Source: Heliomicrobium undosum (GTDB lineage Bacteria; Bacillota; Desulfitobacteriia; Heliobacteriales; Heliobacteriaceae). From it: a DNA stretch of 64,000 bases. Shown here in pieces: positions 55,097 through 63,524 of the stretch. The notes under the pieces were generated by a model, which was not told the DNA's origin, did not search any database, and was given only the letters and a program-made list of their open reading frames with translations. Location: the NCBI RefSeq assembly GCF_009877425.1, contig NZ_WXEY01000008.1, positions 62,001-126,000 of the forward strand. Reading direction: 5' to 3'. How positions within the stretch are numbered: the first letter of the stretch is position 1; each line of letters starts with the position of its first letter. Position numbers and translations under genes: made by a program.

Positions 55097-57013
55097 CTCG
55101 ATCTGGCTTAGATCGACGATAGGAAGCAGGATGGTAAAGGTCGTCCCTCGTCCTAATTGGCTCGAGACGGCGATCTCGCCGCCATGGGATTCGATGATCG
55201 CCTTGACGATGGAAAGCCCCAGGCCCGTTCCCGTCGTCTTGCGGGTCACTTCGTTCTCAGCTCGGTAGAATCGCTCGAAAAGATGGATCATCTCCAACTC
55301 CGACAAGCCGATCCCCGTGTCCCGCACATCGATCCGGATCTTATCCTCTTGCTGGCAGGCCTGGATCCCACAGCTTCCGGCAAGGGTGTACTTGATCGCA
55401 TTGGAGAGGAGGTTGCTGAGCGCCTGACCCAGGCGGATCTCATCACCGTAGAGGATCGGCAGCCCCGGCGCGATCTCACAGTGAAACTGTACTCCCTTTT
55501 TGGCGGCGAGGATGGCGTAGTTATCGGCGATGGGCGTGAGCAGCGTCTCCACGGTCAACGGCTCAAAGCGGTGTCCCGGCGGACTGGCCTGCAGCTTTTC
55601 CAGGTCGAGGATGTTGCTGACCAATTGGTGCAGGCGGCTCAGGTTGGACTTGGCCTGGTTGAGATAATGGCGCCGTTCTTCCATCGGAACGCCCGGTTCC
55701 AGCGCCAGGTCAATATAGCCGTCGATGCTGGCCAGGGGGGTGCGGATCTCATGGGTGGCTGCGGAAAAGTACTCGCTCCGCAGGCGATGAAACTCCGTCT
55801 CCTTGGTCACATCGCGGAAGATCAGCAACCAGCCGAGGACCTCCCGCTCCACTTCCACGGGGTTGAGATAGAGGTCAACGCTGCGCGCCGGTTCGGATAG
55901 CACAGAGACGCGCCAGGGACCCAAGCGTTCGACAGCATCTCGCTGCAAGTCATGTTGCAGGATGGCAGCCACCTTTTCCGGCTCCTCAAGCTTGCCCTGA
56001 ATGGCGCGGTAAAACAGATCGGTGTCGTCAAAGTGGAGCACCTCTTCGTCAATGCCGAACAACTCGCCGAAGGATGCGTTGCAGACCCATTCTCCATGCT
56101 TGCGTGTGTAAAAGGCGATCCCATCTTTGCTGGCATTCATCAAGGCCACCATACGCGCCCGGTGCTCAGAACGCCGGCGAGCGAGCTCTTCAAAGGGAAT
56201 TTTCACTTGATGGATGAAGATGGCTTGATAAAAGAAGCCATAACTGAGGACCTTGAGGAGATGGGTGGTAAGGTAAAAAAATCCGGGAACAGAAGCCTCC
56301 AGAAAGAAAGATAATGCGGACAACGCGCCGAGTGCCAAGCCGCCGGCGATCAGTCTCCCCTGATCGCTCTTTTGATCCTTTCCCCGCTGCCAATACAACC
56401 AAGCGCCGAGGAGATTGAGGGCGAAGGCGGCTGCCATCACGGCGTTTCTCAGCCATGTCAAGTCCTGTTCGTTCAGCAGTTGGGGATTGGGAAGCACATA
56501 ACCAAAGAGCGAGGCAACGATGGCAAAAAACAGCGCCACGGCTGATAAAAACATGAACAGGCTATTTCGCAAAGAAACCCGTTTCAAGGGCGAAATGAGC
56601 AGATTGGTCAGCATCGCCCCCGCCAGGAGCAGCCGGCTGAGACACCCGAAAAGCACGTATAATTGAACATTGGCCAAGGGGGAAGCCGCCATGCCCGGAT
56701 AGGTCAACAGGTGAAGGCTGTCAAGCATGCCCACCACCCAGAAGGAACTCCCCACGTACACCAACCAGGAAGCCGCCTTTTCGCGTGTATGCCAGATGGT
56801 TGAAAAGACAAACATGGAAACAACGATGCCGGCGCCTTCGATAATGATATGCAACGGCAATACAAAACCGGCGTTCATTCGCTCCTTGACTTCCAGGGGA
56901 ACCATGGCGGTGACAAACAGCCAGAAAAAAACGGCGCCGAAGATCCAGGGGATGCCTCTTGCGATCCCTGGCGTCGGCGGCGTCCCTCGCGAATTTTTCT
57001 CTGTCCTTTCCAA
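55082..57013 (-). CDS. MASE3-PAS sensor histidine kinase
   Basis: A 643-residue membrane kinase. Residues 20-270 hold seven to eight helices with the MASE3 look (HLLTYPGMA after DSLH). A PAS domain follows (about 285-400), then HisKA with H421 in ATHEIRTPLAS and a HATPase (DTGIGLSELEM, GTGLGLSIVK). No response regulator is adjacent, so its partner is elsewhere. TTG start about 8 bases after GGGGG. The ligand of MASE3 is unknown. Confidence 0.88.
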   Translation of the reverse strand: MERTEKNSRGTPPTPGIARGIPWIFGAVFFWLFVTAMVPLEVKERMNAGFVLPLHIIIEGAGIVVSMFVFSTIWHTREKAASWLVYVGSSFWVVGMLDSLHLLTYPGMAASPLANVQLYVLFGCLSRLLLAGAMLTNLLISPLKRVSLRNSLFMFLSAVALFFAIVASLFGYVLPNPQLLNEQDLTWLRNAVMAAAFALNLLGAWLYWQRGKDQKSDQGRLIAGGLALGALSALSFFLEASVPGFFYLTTHLLKVLSYGFFYQAIFIHQVKIPFEELARRRSEHRARMVALMNASKDGIAFYTRKHGEWVCNASFGELFGIDEEVLHFDDTDLFYRAIQGKLEEPEKVAAILQHDLQRDAVERLGPWRVSVLSEPARSVDLYLNPVEVEREVLGWLLIFRDVTKETEFHRLRSEYFSAATHEIRTPLASIDGYIDLALEPGVPMEERRHYLNQAKSNLSRLHQLVSNILDLEKLQASPPGHRFEPLTVETLLTPIADNYAILAAKKGVQFHCEIAPGLPILYGDEIRLGQALSNLLSNAIKYTLAGSCGIQACQQEDKIRIDVRDTGIGLSELEMIHLFERFYRAENEVTRKTTGTGLGLSIVKAIIESHGGEIAVSSQLGRGTTFTILLPIVDLSQIEPAVL

Positions 57014-57118
57014 TCGGCTGCCCCCTGTCTCACCCGTACACGTTCAAGGAATTTGTGGCTTACTATTTCTATTTCTATCCACTGAAGGCAGTTTCCTTCC
57101 AGAAGCGAATATATTTTG

Positions 57119-58438
57119 CTACTGCCCTTGCGTCAAGGGAAGGATCAGCGGATGGTACAGGTATTGCAGGAACAGAAAAAGGACAAGCCCCACGATAGCG
57201 CCCACCACGGACCCGTTGATGCGGATCCACTGCAGATCGTTGCCGGCCTTGTCTTCAATAAACCGGTTTAGATCGTCGTTGGTGAAGGCGTCGAGGACGT
57301 TGCGGACGATGGTTCCGATCAAGCGGTGTTCTTTTTCGATGATCGTAAAGAGCGCCTCTTTGAGCCGCTCCTCGAGGCGTTCCCGCAACAAGGGATCCTC
57401 CACCAGGCGCCGGACAAGGGATTCCACGGAGCCTTGCAGCGCCAATCCTCGCGGCGTCGCTCCTTGCAGCGCGGCTGATGCCCCGCTTTCTGCGGAGCCG
57501 GAGAGGCTGGATGCGTTCTGCCCGGAAGGCCACAGGGCGCGCAGCCAATCCTCGAGGGGCAATTCATCGATGATCCGCTCTTTCCAGGACTCGATCGCCT
57601 CGGTCAGATCGCTCCGTTCGGCCAGTCCCGTTGTTTTTTCGATCAGGATCTCCTTCAGGCGGACCCGCAGGGGGTGCCCGGGATCCCGCATCTCCGTCAA
57701 GCTCTCCAGCAGTCGCCGGTGCAACGAATCGGCGGCCTGGGAGGGGTTGTAGCTGTTCGTGAGCAGCGCCGTCGTCAGTACCAGTGTGCTGAGCAAACCC
57801 TCGGACTGCCTTTTTTCCGCTCCACGAAGAAAACGGTAGATCCGATCGCGCGTCTCCGGCCGGGCCGCCGCCTGATGCATCTCCTCGATCAGGAGGGCGA
57901 TCCAACGCTCTTCCTCTCCCTTTTCCAGCGCTTGCCGGCCCCACTGGGTCAACTGGGCCGCCAGGGAGACCCGCCGGAGCCGTTCCTTAACCGGTCGCTC
58001 GACATACCGGGCCAGCGTCTTCGGCTGCAGGTGGCCCAAGGCCTCCTGGCTGATGTGCCCGAAGAAATCGGTCAAGTACCGTTTCCCCTCTTGCCGGTCC
58101 AGCCAGTCGACAAGTCCATCGGTCAGGCGCACATGGGCCAGTTTGGCCTTGACGACGTCAACACCGAGGAGATCCCCTTCCACCACCTTGACGATGGCGT
58201 CGATGGTCTTTTGCCGGTTGCGCGGGATCAGTTCCGTGTGCCAGGGAAAGCCGAGGGGCCGGCGAAAGAGGGCTGTGATGGCAAACCAGTCGGCGATGCC
58301 GCCGACGAGAGCCGCTTCAGCCGTAAAAAAGCCCATTTTCGCCCAGAGCGCCTGCGGATAGAGCCACCGCAAGCCGGTAAAAAGGAGAAAGGCCAGCGCT
58401 GCCCCGGCCAGTACGATGTCCGCTTTTTTCCACTTCAT
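57119..58438 (-). CDS. DUF445 membrane protein (1)
   Basis: A 439-residue DUF445 (YheB-like) protein. One N-terminal helix (about 7-30), the conserved GGIADWFAITALFRRPLGFP motif, a long charged helical middle, and a C-terminal helix after AGNDLQWIRINGSVVGAIVG. The Ser/Ala-rich stretch near residue 315 is not in its neighbour. Function unknown. It begins 9 bases after the stop of the next DUF445 gene. Confidence 0.87.
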   Translation of the reverse strand: MKWKKADIVLAGAALAFLLFTGLRWLYPQALWAKMGFFTAEAALVGGIADWFAITALFRRPLGFPWHTELIPRNRQKTIDAIVKVVEGDLLGVDVVKAKLAHVRLTDGLVDWLDRQEGKRYLTDFFGHISQEALGHLQPKTLARYVERPVKERLRRVSLAAQLTQWGRQALEKGEEERWIALLIEEMHQAAARPETRDRIYRFLRGAEKRQSEGLLSTLVLTTALLTNSYNPSQAADSLHRRLLESLTEMRDPGHPLRVRLKEILIEKTTGLAERSDLTEAIESWKERIIDELPLEDWLRALWPSGQNASSLSGSAESGASAALQGATPRGLALQGSVESLVRRLVEDPLLRERLEERLKEALFTIIEKEHRLIGTIVRNVLDAFTNDDLNRFIEDKAGNDLQWIRINGSVVGAIVGLVLFLFLQYLYHPLILPLTQGQ

Positions 58439-58447
58439 GCCATCACC

Positions 58448-59674
58448 TCACGGCAGCCAGAGGGTCGCCAGGTGGAGCAGCATGCCTGCCAGGCCGCCCA
58501 CGACCGCCCCGTTGATCCGGATCATCTGCAGGTCATTGCCTGCCTTCGATTCAATCAGTTCCACCAGTTTTTCGTCACTGATCGACTGCAGGTTCTCCTG
58601 CACCAGTTTGCCGATCTCCTCATGGCGTTCGTCGATCCAGCGGAAGAGATGGACCTTCAACATCTCATCGAGGGCCTGCCTTCGTTCCCGATCATGGCGC
58701 AGTTCCGTCAACAGCCGTTCCAGGCGGCTGCGCAAGAGCTTCAACCACCGCGGGTGATCATCGCCGGAGCGCCCCGTTTGATCCTCCAGCAGTTCCGTCA
58801 ACAGGGGACCCAGTTCCAGGCGCTGAATCAACGTCGCCTTCCAGGCCTCCACCTCGCGCTGCCGCTGCGGGTCGGAACGCAGTTCATCGACCCATCGGCG
58901 GATCTGCGCCTCCAAGCGCAACCGCTGCGGGTCGCCGGTTTTGCGGAATCCGTCCAGAAAGGCGGCGGCGCTGTCGACCAGTTGCGTCTCCGGCGTCTTG
59001 CCGGCAAGTCCAATGACGAGATCATCAAAAAAGCGACGGCGGCGCATCCCCGATTCGTAGGCGCTGCGGGTCTCCCGGACAAGACGAGCCAGTTCCCCTT
59101 TGACCAGGGGGTGGCGGACAAGGGTCTCCAACTCCCCGACGGCCACATCGATGAGCCGCCCCGCCTTGCCGCTGTCAAGGGCCCATTCCACACTGTCCGC
59201 CAGCACAGGCCACAGGGGCAGTCCCGAGAGCAGCGAGCGGGCCGCCTCTTCCAAGACGTCCTTCACCTTCCGATCCCGGAGCAGCGTCGACATGCCGGCC
59301 AGCATATCGCCCAGAGGCTGTTCCGCCTTCCGCCCCTCCCCAAGCAGGTGCGCGAAGATGGGTTCCGTCAGGTCGTACCGGTTCAACTGCTCTTTCAGCG
59401 TCTCCCGGGAAAGCAGTTCCTCTTTCACCATCGATACGAGGGCCTCGAAGATCCGCTCCCGGTTGCGGGGGATGATGGCGGTTCGCCAGGGGATGCCGAG
59501 GGGACGGCGAAAGAGGGCCGTCACAGCGAACCAGTCGGCCAACCCGCCGATCAAGGCGGCGCTGCAACCGCTGGCAACGAGGCCGCCGAAAAAGGTATCT
59601 TCAAAGGGGGTGCTGACCAGAAAGCCCGCCAGGGCAATCAGGAGGACCAGCGTGGCCGTATGCCGGTTATTCAT
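58448..59674 (-). CDS. DUF445 membrane protein (2)
   Basis: A 408-residue paralogue of the previous gene with the same ends: GGLADWFAVTALFRRPLGIP near residue 42 and AGNDLQMIRINGAVVGGLAG at the C-terminus. Only these ends are strongly shared, so the duplication is old. The pair is probably co-transcribed and may act as a heteromer (inference). Confidence 0.87.
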   Translation of the reverse strand: MNNRHTATLVLLIALAGFLVSTPFEDTFFGGLVASGCSAALIGGLADWFAVTALFRRPLGIPWRTAIIPRNRERIFEALVSMVKEELLSRETLKEQLNRYDLTEPIFAHLLGEGRKAEQPLGDMLAGMSTLLRDRKVKDVLEEAARSLLSGLPLWPVLADSVEWALDSGKAGRLIDVAVGELETLVRHPLVKGELARLVRETRSAYESGMRRRRFFDDLVIGLAGKTPETQLVDSAAAFLDGFRKTGDPQRLRLEAQIRRWVDELRSDPQRQREVEAWKATLIQRLELGPLLTELLEDQTGRSGDDHPRWLKLLRSRLERLLTELRHDRERRQALDEMLKVHLFRWIDERHEEIGKLVQENLQSISDEKLVELIESKAGNDLQMIRINGAVVGGLAGMLLHLATLWLP

Positions 59675-59971
59675 CGTTCAAACCATCCATTTCCTACCGG
59701 GCGTTATCGAAGCCGCATCGGCGCTCGATTCCATTATCGCACACCGAATTCTATTTTGCTGCTTCCGACGAATTGCAGGCGAAATTCAGAGACGGGGCAT
59801 AGGTTCCATCTCAGATCGTCCCATGAAAAGTATAAACGCTTTTTCAACATCCTTGTACGCTAAAATCCAGGCGTGAAAAAGAAATCGGCTCTTTTCTCCC
59901 TAGCAGAAGGTGAAAAAAGCGTCAGCGTAAAAAAATAATGAGAGATAGCAAACACCAAGGAGGCGTCCGCC

Positions 59972-60388
59972 ATGTCCATCCCCTTCGATATCGACCGCTT
60001 CGCCGATCTGGCCGAAGAGATGATCGCCCAGATCCCGGAAAAATTCCTTCGCCGTCTCAACGGCGGAATCCATATCCAACCGGACACCATCCAGGATGAT
60101 GAGGGTTTTTTTATCCTGGGCGAGTGTTTCTTCGATGAGTATCTCGGTCACTGGATCAACATCTACCACGGCTCTTTTGCGGGATGTTTTGCCGAGGAGC
60201 CATCCGAGGTCTGGGAGGATGAACTGTACGAGACGATCCTCCACGAGCTTTGCCACCACCTGGAAGACCTGGCCGGCGCCGATGACCTGCTCAGAGAGGA
60301 AATGGCCGAGTTGGAAGCCTGGCGCGCCGAGAGAGAAAACGAAAAAACCGCCGCGCCTCTAGAGCGCGACGGCGTGACCGAAAGCTAG
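59972..60388 (+). CDS. Minimal zincin-like metallopeptidase
   Basis: A 138-residue protein with H91-E-x2-H95-H (ILHELCHHLEDLAG), the zinc motif of the PF06262-type possible zincins. No signal peptide or membrane segment, so cytoplasmic. AAGGAGG lies 8 bases before the ATG. The substrate is unknown. It appears monocistronic. Confidence 0.8.
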   Translation: MSIPFDIDRFADLAEEMIAQIPEKFLRRLNGGIHIQPDTIQDDEGFFILGECFFDEYLGHWINIYHGSFAGCFAEEPSEVWEDELYETILHELCHHLEDLAGADDLLREEMAELEAWRAERENEKTAAPLERDGVTES

Positions 60389-60713
60389 TCGTTGCAGCAA
60401 CAGCGGCAACGGACGACAGCAGTTTGACCGGGTCGTAGATTGATGACTCTCACACGGCGGCGGCGACGGCATCTTCTTCGACTCATGGCGGTTTACCCCC
60501 CTCTCGGTCAGTTATACTGTACTATATGGAGGGAGGCAAAAATTGGTTCGCCCTTTTTTCATGTCGCCCTTGCACTTTTTGCTTCGTCACGGCGTAATCT
60601 ATTCTCTTTGCGGTCATGGTATAATCAACGTGTTTTGAGGCATGGATCTTGGCAATCAGACAATCGTCCCCGCTATCATGGACTATCAACCATCGCCAAG
60701 GAGTTGATGAAAC
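60389..60713. other. 325-base region before lepB
   Basis: No credible gene. It includes a GC-rich stretch of GGCGGC repeats near 60455, a possible -10 (TATACT) near 60513, and the lepB promoter near 60617. Confidence 0.5.
60617..60625 (+). promoter_or_regulatory. Extended -10 promoter of lepB
   Basis: TGGTATAAT, a perfect extended -10 box (TGn-TATAAT), with no good -35 box upstream; about 75 bases before the ribosome site. Confidence 0.6.
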
Positions 60714-61241
60714 ATGAAAACAACCTTTTCTTGGCTGCGAGAATATCTGCTGCCTTTCGCCATCGCCATTGTCCTGTCTCTTCTCATCCGGACCCAGGTC
60801 GGCGAGGCCAGGTACATCCCCAGCGAATCCATGCTCCCCACCCTCCAGGTCAATGACGTGGTGATCATCGATCGCATGCATCACCAGTACGAACGGGGAG
60901 ACATCGTCACCTTCGACCCTCCCGCGGCGGCTAAAAAGGATGATGTGCTGATCAAGCGCGTCATCGGCCTTCCCGGCGAAACGGTGGAGGTGCGCAGGGG
61001 TCACGTCTACATCGACGATCAATTGCTGGAAGAACCTTATATCAAAGCGCCCTTCTCCGGCAGTTTCGGCCCCTTGACAGTCCCGGCAGGCGAATACTTC
61101 CTCATGGGCGACAACCGAGACAACAGCTTCGACAGCCGCTACTTCGGGACCGTTCCCGAAAAAAACATCCTCGGCGAGGCCGTGGCGAAGGTTTATCCCT
61201 TCAGCAAGGCCGGTTCCCTGAAAGACAACGGGGCAAATTAA
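60714..61241 (+). CDS. lepB: Type I signal peptidase
   Basis: A 175-residue signal peptidase I with one N-terminal helix. The catalytic serine is S39 (PSESMLPTL) and the lysine K81 (LIKRVIGLPGE); the GDNRDNSFDSR box follows. It cleaves signal peptides outside the membrane. ATG 10 bases after AAGGAG. The stop overlaps the next start (TAATG). Confidence 0.96.
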   Translation: MKTTFSWLREYLLPFAIAIVLSLLIRTQVGEARYIPSESMLPTLQVNDVVIIDRMHHQYERGDIVTFDPPAAAKKDDVLIKRVIGLPGETVEVRRGHVYIDDQLLEEPYIKAPFSGSFGPLTVPAGEYFLMGDNRDNSFDSRYFGTVPEKNILGEAVAKVYPFSKAGSLKDNGAN

Positions 61242-61969
61242 TGCTCTCTCACAAAGAAGCGCAGGAACAGGCCATACTATCCGTGATCCAAGAAAGCCCT
61301 GAGCCGGTCGGTTCCGGCAGCATCCGCGCGGAAGCCGCCCGGCGCGGCCTGGAAATGAGCGAAGCTACCGTCGGTCGGCTACTGAAAGACCTGGACGATA
61401 AGGGTTACACCGTGCGCCAGGGATTTCAGGGACGCCGGCTGACCGACGCAGGAAAAAAGCGTCTCATCGCCTTGAACCAGCGCTTGGAGCAGTCCTCTCT
61501 CAGCATGGAACTGGTCGACGCGCTGAGCAAGGAGAGAAAAAAGACCCTGCTCGATATGATGGTGGCCCGCAGGGCCATCGAGGGAGAAATCACTGCCATC
61601 GCCGCCCAGTCGATCACACCGGACGAGGTGGCCGAAATGGAACAGATCCTGCGCGAGCAGGAGCGGCTGTGCGCACAGGGGCGCCTGGCTTTTGACCAGG
61701 ACATCGCCTTTCATAAAGCCCTGGCCCGCGCCTGCCGCAATCCTGTTCTTGAAAAGGCGCTTGAACTGATTTACCAGTCGGGACGCTACTCCCTCACCCT
61801 CGAAGAGATCCGCCGTGAGGTCTACGACGGTATCATGGCCGATCACCGGAAGATTTTCGACGCCATCCGGCGCGGCGCCCCGGAAGCCGCGCGAGCCGCC
61901 ATGGTCACCCATCTGGAAAACGTGATTCGCGATATCGAACGACTGTGGCAAAAACACGATCTGGAATAA
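61241..61969 (+). CDS. FCD-domain regulator with RNase R-type winged helix
   Basis: A 242-residue putative transcription factor. Residues 8-70 resemble the RNase R/NrpR-type winged helix (HTH_12, with GLEMSEATVGRLLKDLDDKGY) instead of the usual GntR helix-turn-helix. Residues 95-235 match the FCD ligand-binding domain (FHKALARACRNPVLEKAL, then ADHRKIFDAIRRG), with metal-binding Asp/His residues. FCD proteins bind small carboxylates. It is translationally coupled to lepB, which is probably incidental. Confidence 0.82.
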   Translation: MLSHKEAQEQAILSVIQESPEPVGSGSIRAEAARRGLEMSEATVGRLLKDLDDKGYTVRQGFQGRRLTDAGKKRLIALNQRLEQSSLSMELVDALSKERKKTLLDMMVARRAIEGEITAIAAQSITPDEVAEMEQILREQERLCAQGRLAFDQDIAFHKALARACRNPVLEKALELIYQSGRYSLTLEEIRREVYDGIMADHRKIFDAIRRGAPEAARAAMVTHLENVIRDIERLWQKHDLE

Positions 61970-62125
61970 TTCGTCAGAAAAATACCAAAATATACATTCA
62001 TCAAAAAAAGAGGATTCGGGAACCAGTAGGGGGAATAATAAATATCACCACTCATCACTGATGAGGAGCGACTTCACTTAGCCAATTACTCTTTGTTCCG
62101 ACGATATAAGCCTTTTATCCCCCAA

Positions 62126-62151
62126 CGGCCGTTTATCGGCCGCTTTTTTTT
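62126..62151 (+). terminator. Intrinsic terminator of the lepB operon
   Basis: CGGCCG-TTTAT-CGGCCG followed by CTTTTTTTT. Confidence 0.85.
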
Positions 62152-62297
62152 GTGCAAAAGTCCTTTTCATCATAGCCTGCGACCCGACGGGTCATGAGAG
62201 TTTTTTCTGAAAATCGAAGGGAGTCAGCCTGTTACGGCTGTCTGAAGCGCGAAAGACCCCGGCCCTCCTTGTAGGTACGCGGGGTCTTTCTGCTTTT
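62152..62297 (+). ncRNA. Candidate orphan structured RNA
   Basis: After the lepB terminator come a GACCC-GAC-GGGTC hairpin (near 62190), a CAGCC-TGTTAC-GGCTG hairpin (near 62230) and an 11-bp terminator stem GAAAGACCCCG / CGGGGTCTTTC (62251-62290) with TTTTT. No plus-strand gene follows, so this would be a free RNA and not a leader. No promoter was identified and no known family recognised. Confidence 0.35.
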
Positions 62298-62336
62298 TAA
62301 TTTGCCTGGGGAAATTCAAAAGGCCTCTATATTCCG

Positions 62337-62666
62337 TCAGTCTTGAACAATCTCCACCGCCCCCGACTGTTCCATCATCGCACGGACCCGGTCGATCTCA
62401 TGGCGCGGCATCTTGAAGGCGACGACGAAGCCCTCCTTATCATCCAACCCTTCGACGCCGTCGCCGAAGGTTTCCACCTCTCCCAGACCGTCCCGCTCGG
62501 TCTTCAAAAAGGGCAGATCATGGGCAGCCTCGGCAAAGTTGTCGAAGGCCTGCTCCTCCCAGAGATTGCTGATGATCATATCCTTCCGGTCGAAGCCGCC
62601 GTTTCTGAGGGTGTCCACGAGGGCGCTGACCTGTTCCTTGTTCATAAAGCGGGCGATTAAGCGCAA
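62337..62666 (-). CDS. Hypothetical protein
   Basis: A 109-residue soluble acidic protein (MRLIARFMNKEQVSALVDTL at the start) with a conserved-looking FVVAFKMPRHEIDRVRAMME tail. No family recognised. The TTG at 62666 lies 8 bases after GGAGG; a GTG at 62675 overlaps that site. It follows pflA by 18 bases and may be co-transcribed. Confidence 0.6.
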   Translation of the reverse strand: MRLIARFMNKEQVSALVDTLRNGGFDRKDMIISNLWEEQAFDNFAEAAHDLPFLKTERDGLGEVETFGDGVEGLDDKEGFVVAFKMPRHEIDRVRAMMEQSGAVEIVQD

Positions 62667-62684
62667 TGTCGCCACCTCCGGGCA

Positions 62685-63512
62685 TTAGTATGACCCGTCT
62701 GTGTTCACACCATAACGCCTCGCTGCGTCCCAGGCCCGCTCCATCCCTTCACGCTCCGGCGGTTCCACGCCTGCCAGCGGATCCTCAATCCCCATCTCAC
62801 GCCGCTTCTCGCTGCCCAGACGATGAAAAGGCAGGAAGGTCAACCGCTGCACATTCCCCATCGAGGCCGCAAACCGGCACAAGCCGTCCAGGTCTTCTTC
62901 GCTATCCGTATACCCCGGAACAAGCACATGGCGGATCCAGACCGGAATCTCCCGCTCCGCCAGCAATTGCGCAAAGGCCAGGATCTTGGCGTTGCCCACC
63001 CCGGTCAACCGGCGGTGATGGAATGGGTCGATCTGCTTGATGTCGAGCAGGACCAGGTCCGTGTAGGGCAAAAAACGTTCCGCCGCCTCCCGCTCACAAT
63101 AACCGGAGGTGTCCAGGCAGGTACGGATCCCCTCTTCCCGGCAAGCCTGGAAAAGAGCGGCCACAAAGTCGGCCTGCATGGCTGGTTCGCCGCCGGAGAC
63201 GGTGAGGCCGCCGCCGGAGGCGCGAAAATAGGGCCGGTAACGCCGGATGTCGGCCATCACCTCGTCGACGGACTGCAGCCGGCCTGACGCCGGGTCCCAG
63301 GTGTCACAGTTGTGGCAGTAGAGGCAGCGCAGCGGGCAGCCGCTCAAGAAGAGGACATAGCGGAGGCCGGGGCCGTCGACGGCTCCGCAGGTCTCGACAG
63401 AATGAATACGGCCATAAACGCGCCTCGTTGCTGTCAAAGATTCGGAGGAAGTTCTTGGAGCCGTTTCTAGTGCTGTTTGCCGCCCCTGATGAAAAGGCAT
63501 TGTAACGCTCAT
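62685..63512 (-). CDS. pflA: Pyruvate formate-lyase activating enzyme
   Basis: A 275-residue radical SAM enzyme. C59, C63 and C66 (CPLRCLYC) bind the cluster; HNCDTWD follows. It makes the glycyl radical on PflB. ATG at 63512, 8 bases after AGGAGG. It carries about 30 extra residues before the usual RVYGRIHSVET start. It lies 12 bases after pflB. Confidence 0.94.
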   Translation of the reverse strand: MSVTMPFHQGRQTALETAPRTSSESLTATRRVYGRIHSVETCGAVDGPGLRYVLFLSGCPLRCLYCHNCDTWDPASGRLQSVDEVMADIRRYRPYFRASGGGLTVSGGEPAMQADFVAALFQACREEGIRTCLDTSGYCEREAAERFLPYTDLVLLDIKQIDPFHHRRLTGVGNAKILAFAQLLAEREIPVWIRHVLVPGYTDSEEDLDGLCRFAASMGNVQRLTFLPFHRLGSEKRREMGIEDPLAGVEPPEREGMERAWDAARRYGVNTDGSY

Positions 63513-63524
63513 CCCATCCACCTC

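Larger units (their letters stand above)
61970..62336. other. 367-base non-coding region with two terminators
   Basis: AT-rich to 62060, then a small CTCATC/GATGAG hairpin near 62055, a terminator at 62126-62151, and a second structured stretch ending in another terminator at 62251-62297. No ORF. Confidence 0.6.

Noticed and set aside
57674-59863. A 729-codon plus-strand open frame
   Set aside because: It runs antisense across both DUF445 genes and has low-complexity composition; the minus-strand proteins match a known family.
62040-62095. Possible hammerhead or fluoride-type RNA (CTGATGAG motif)
   Set aside because: The CTGATGA string is part of a simple CTCATC/GATGAG hairpin; the GAAA element and the other conserved parts of either class are missing.
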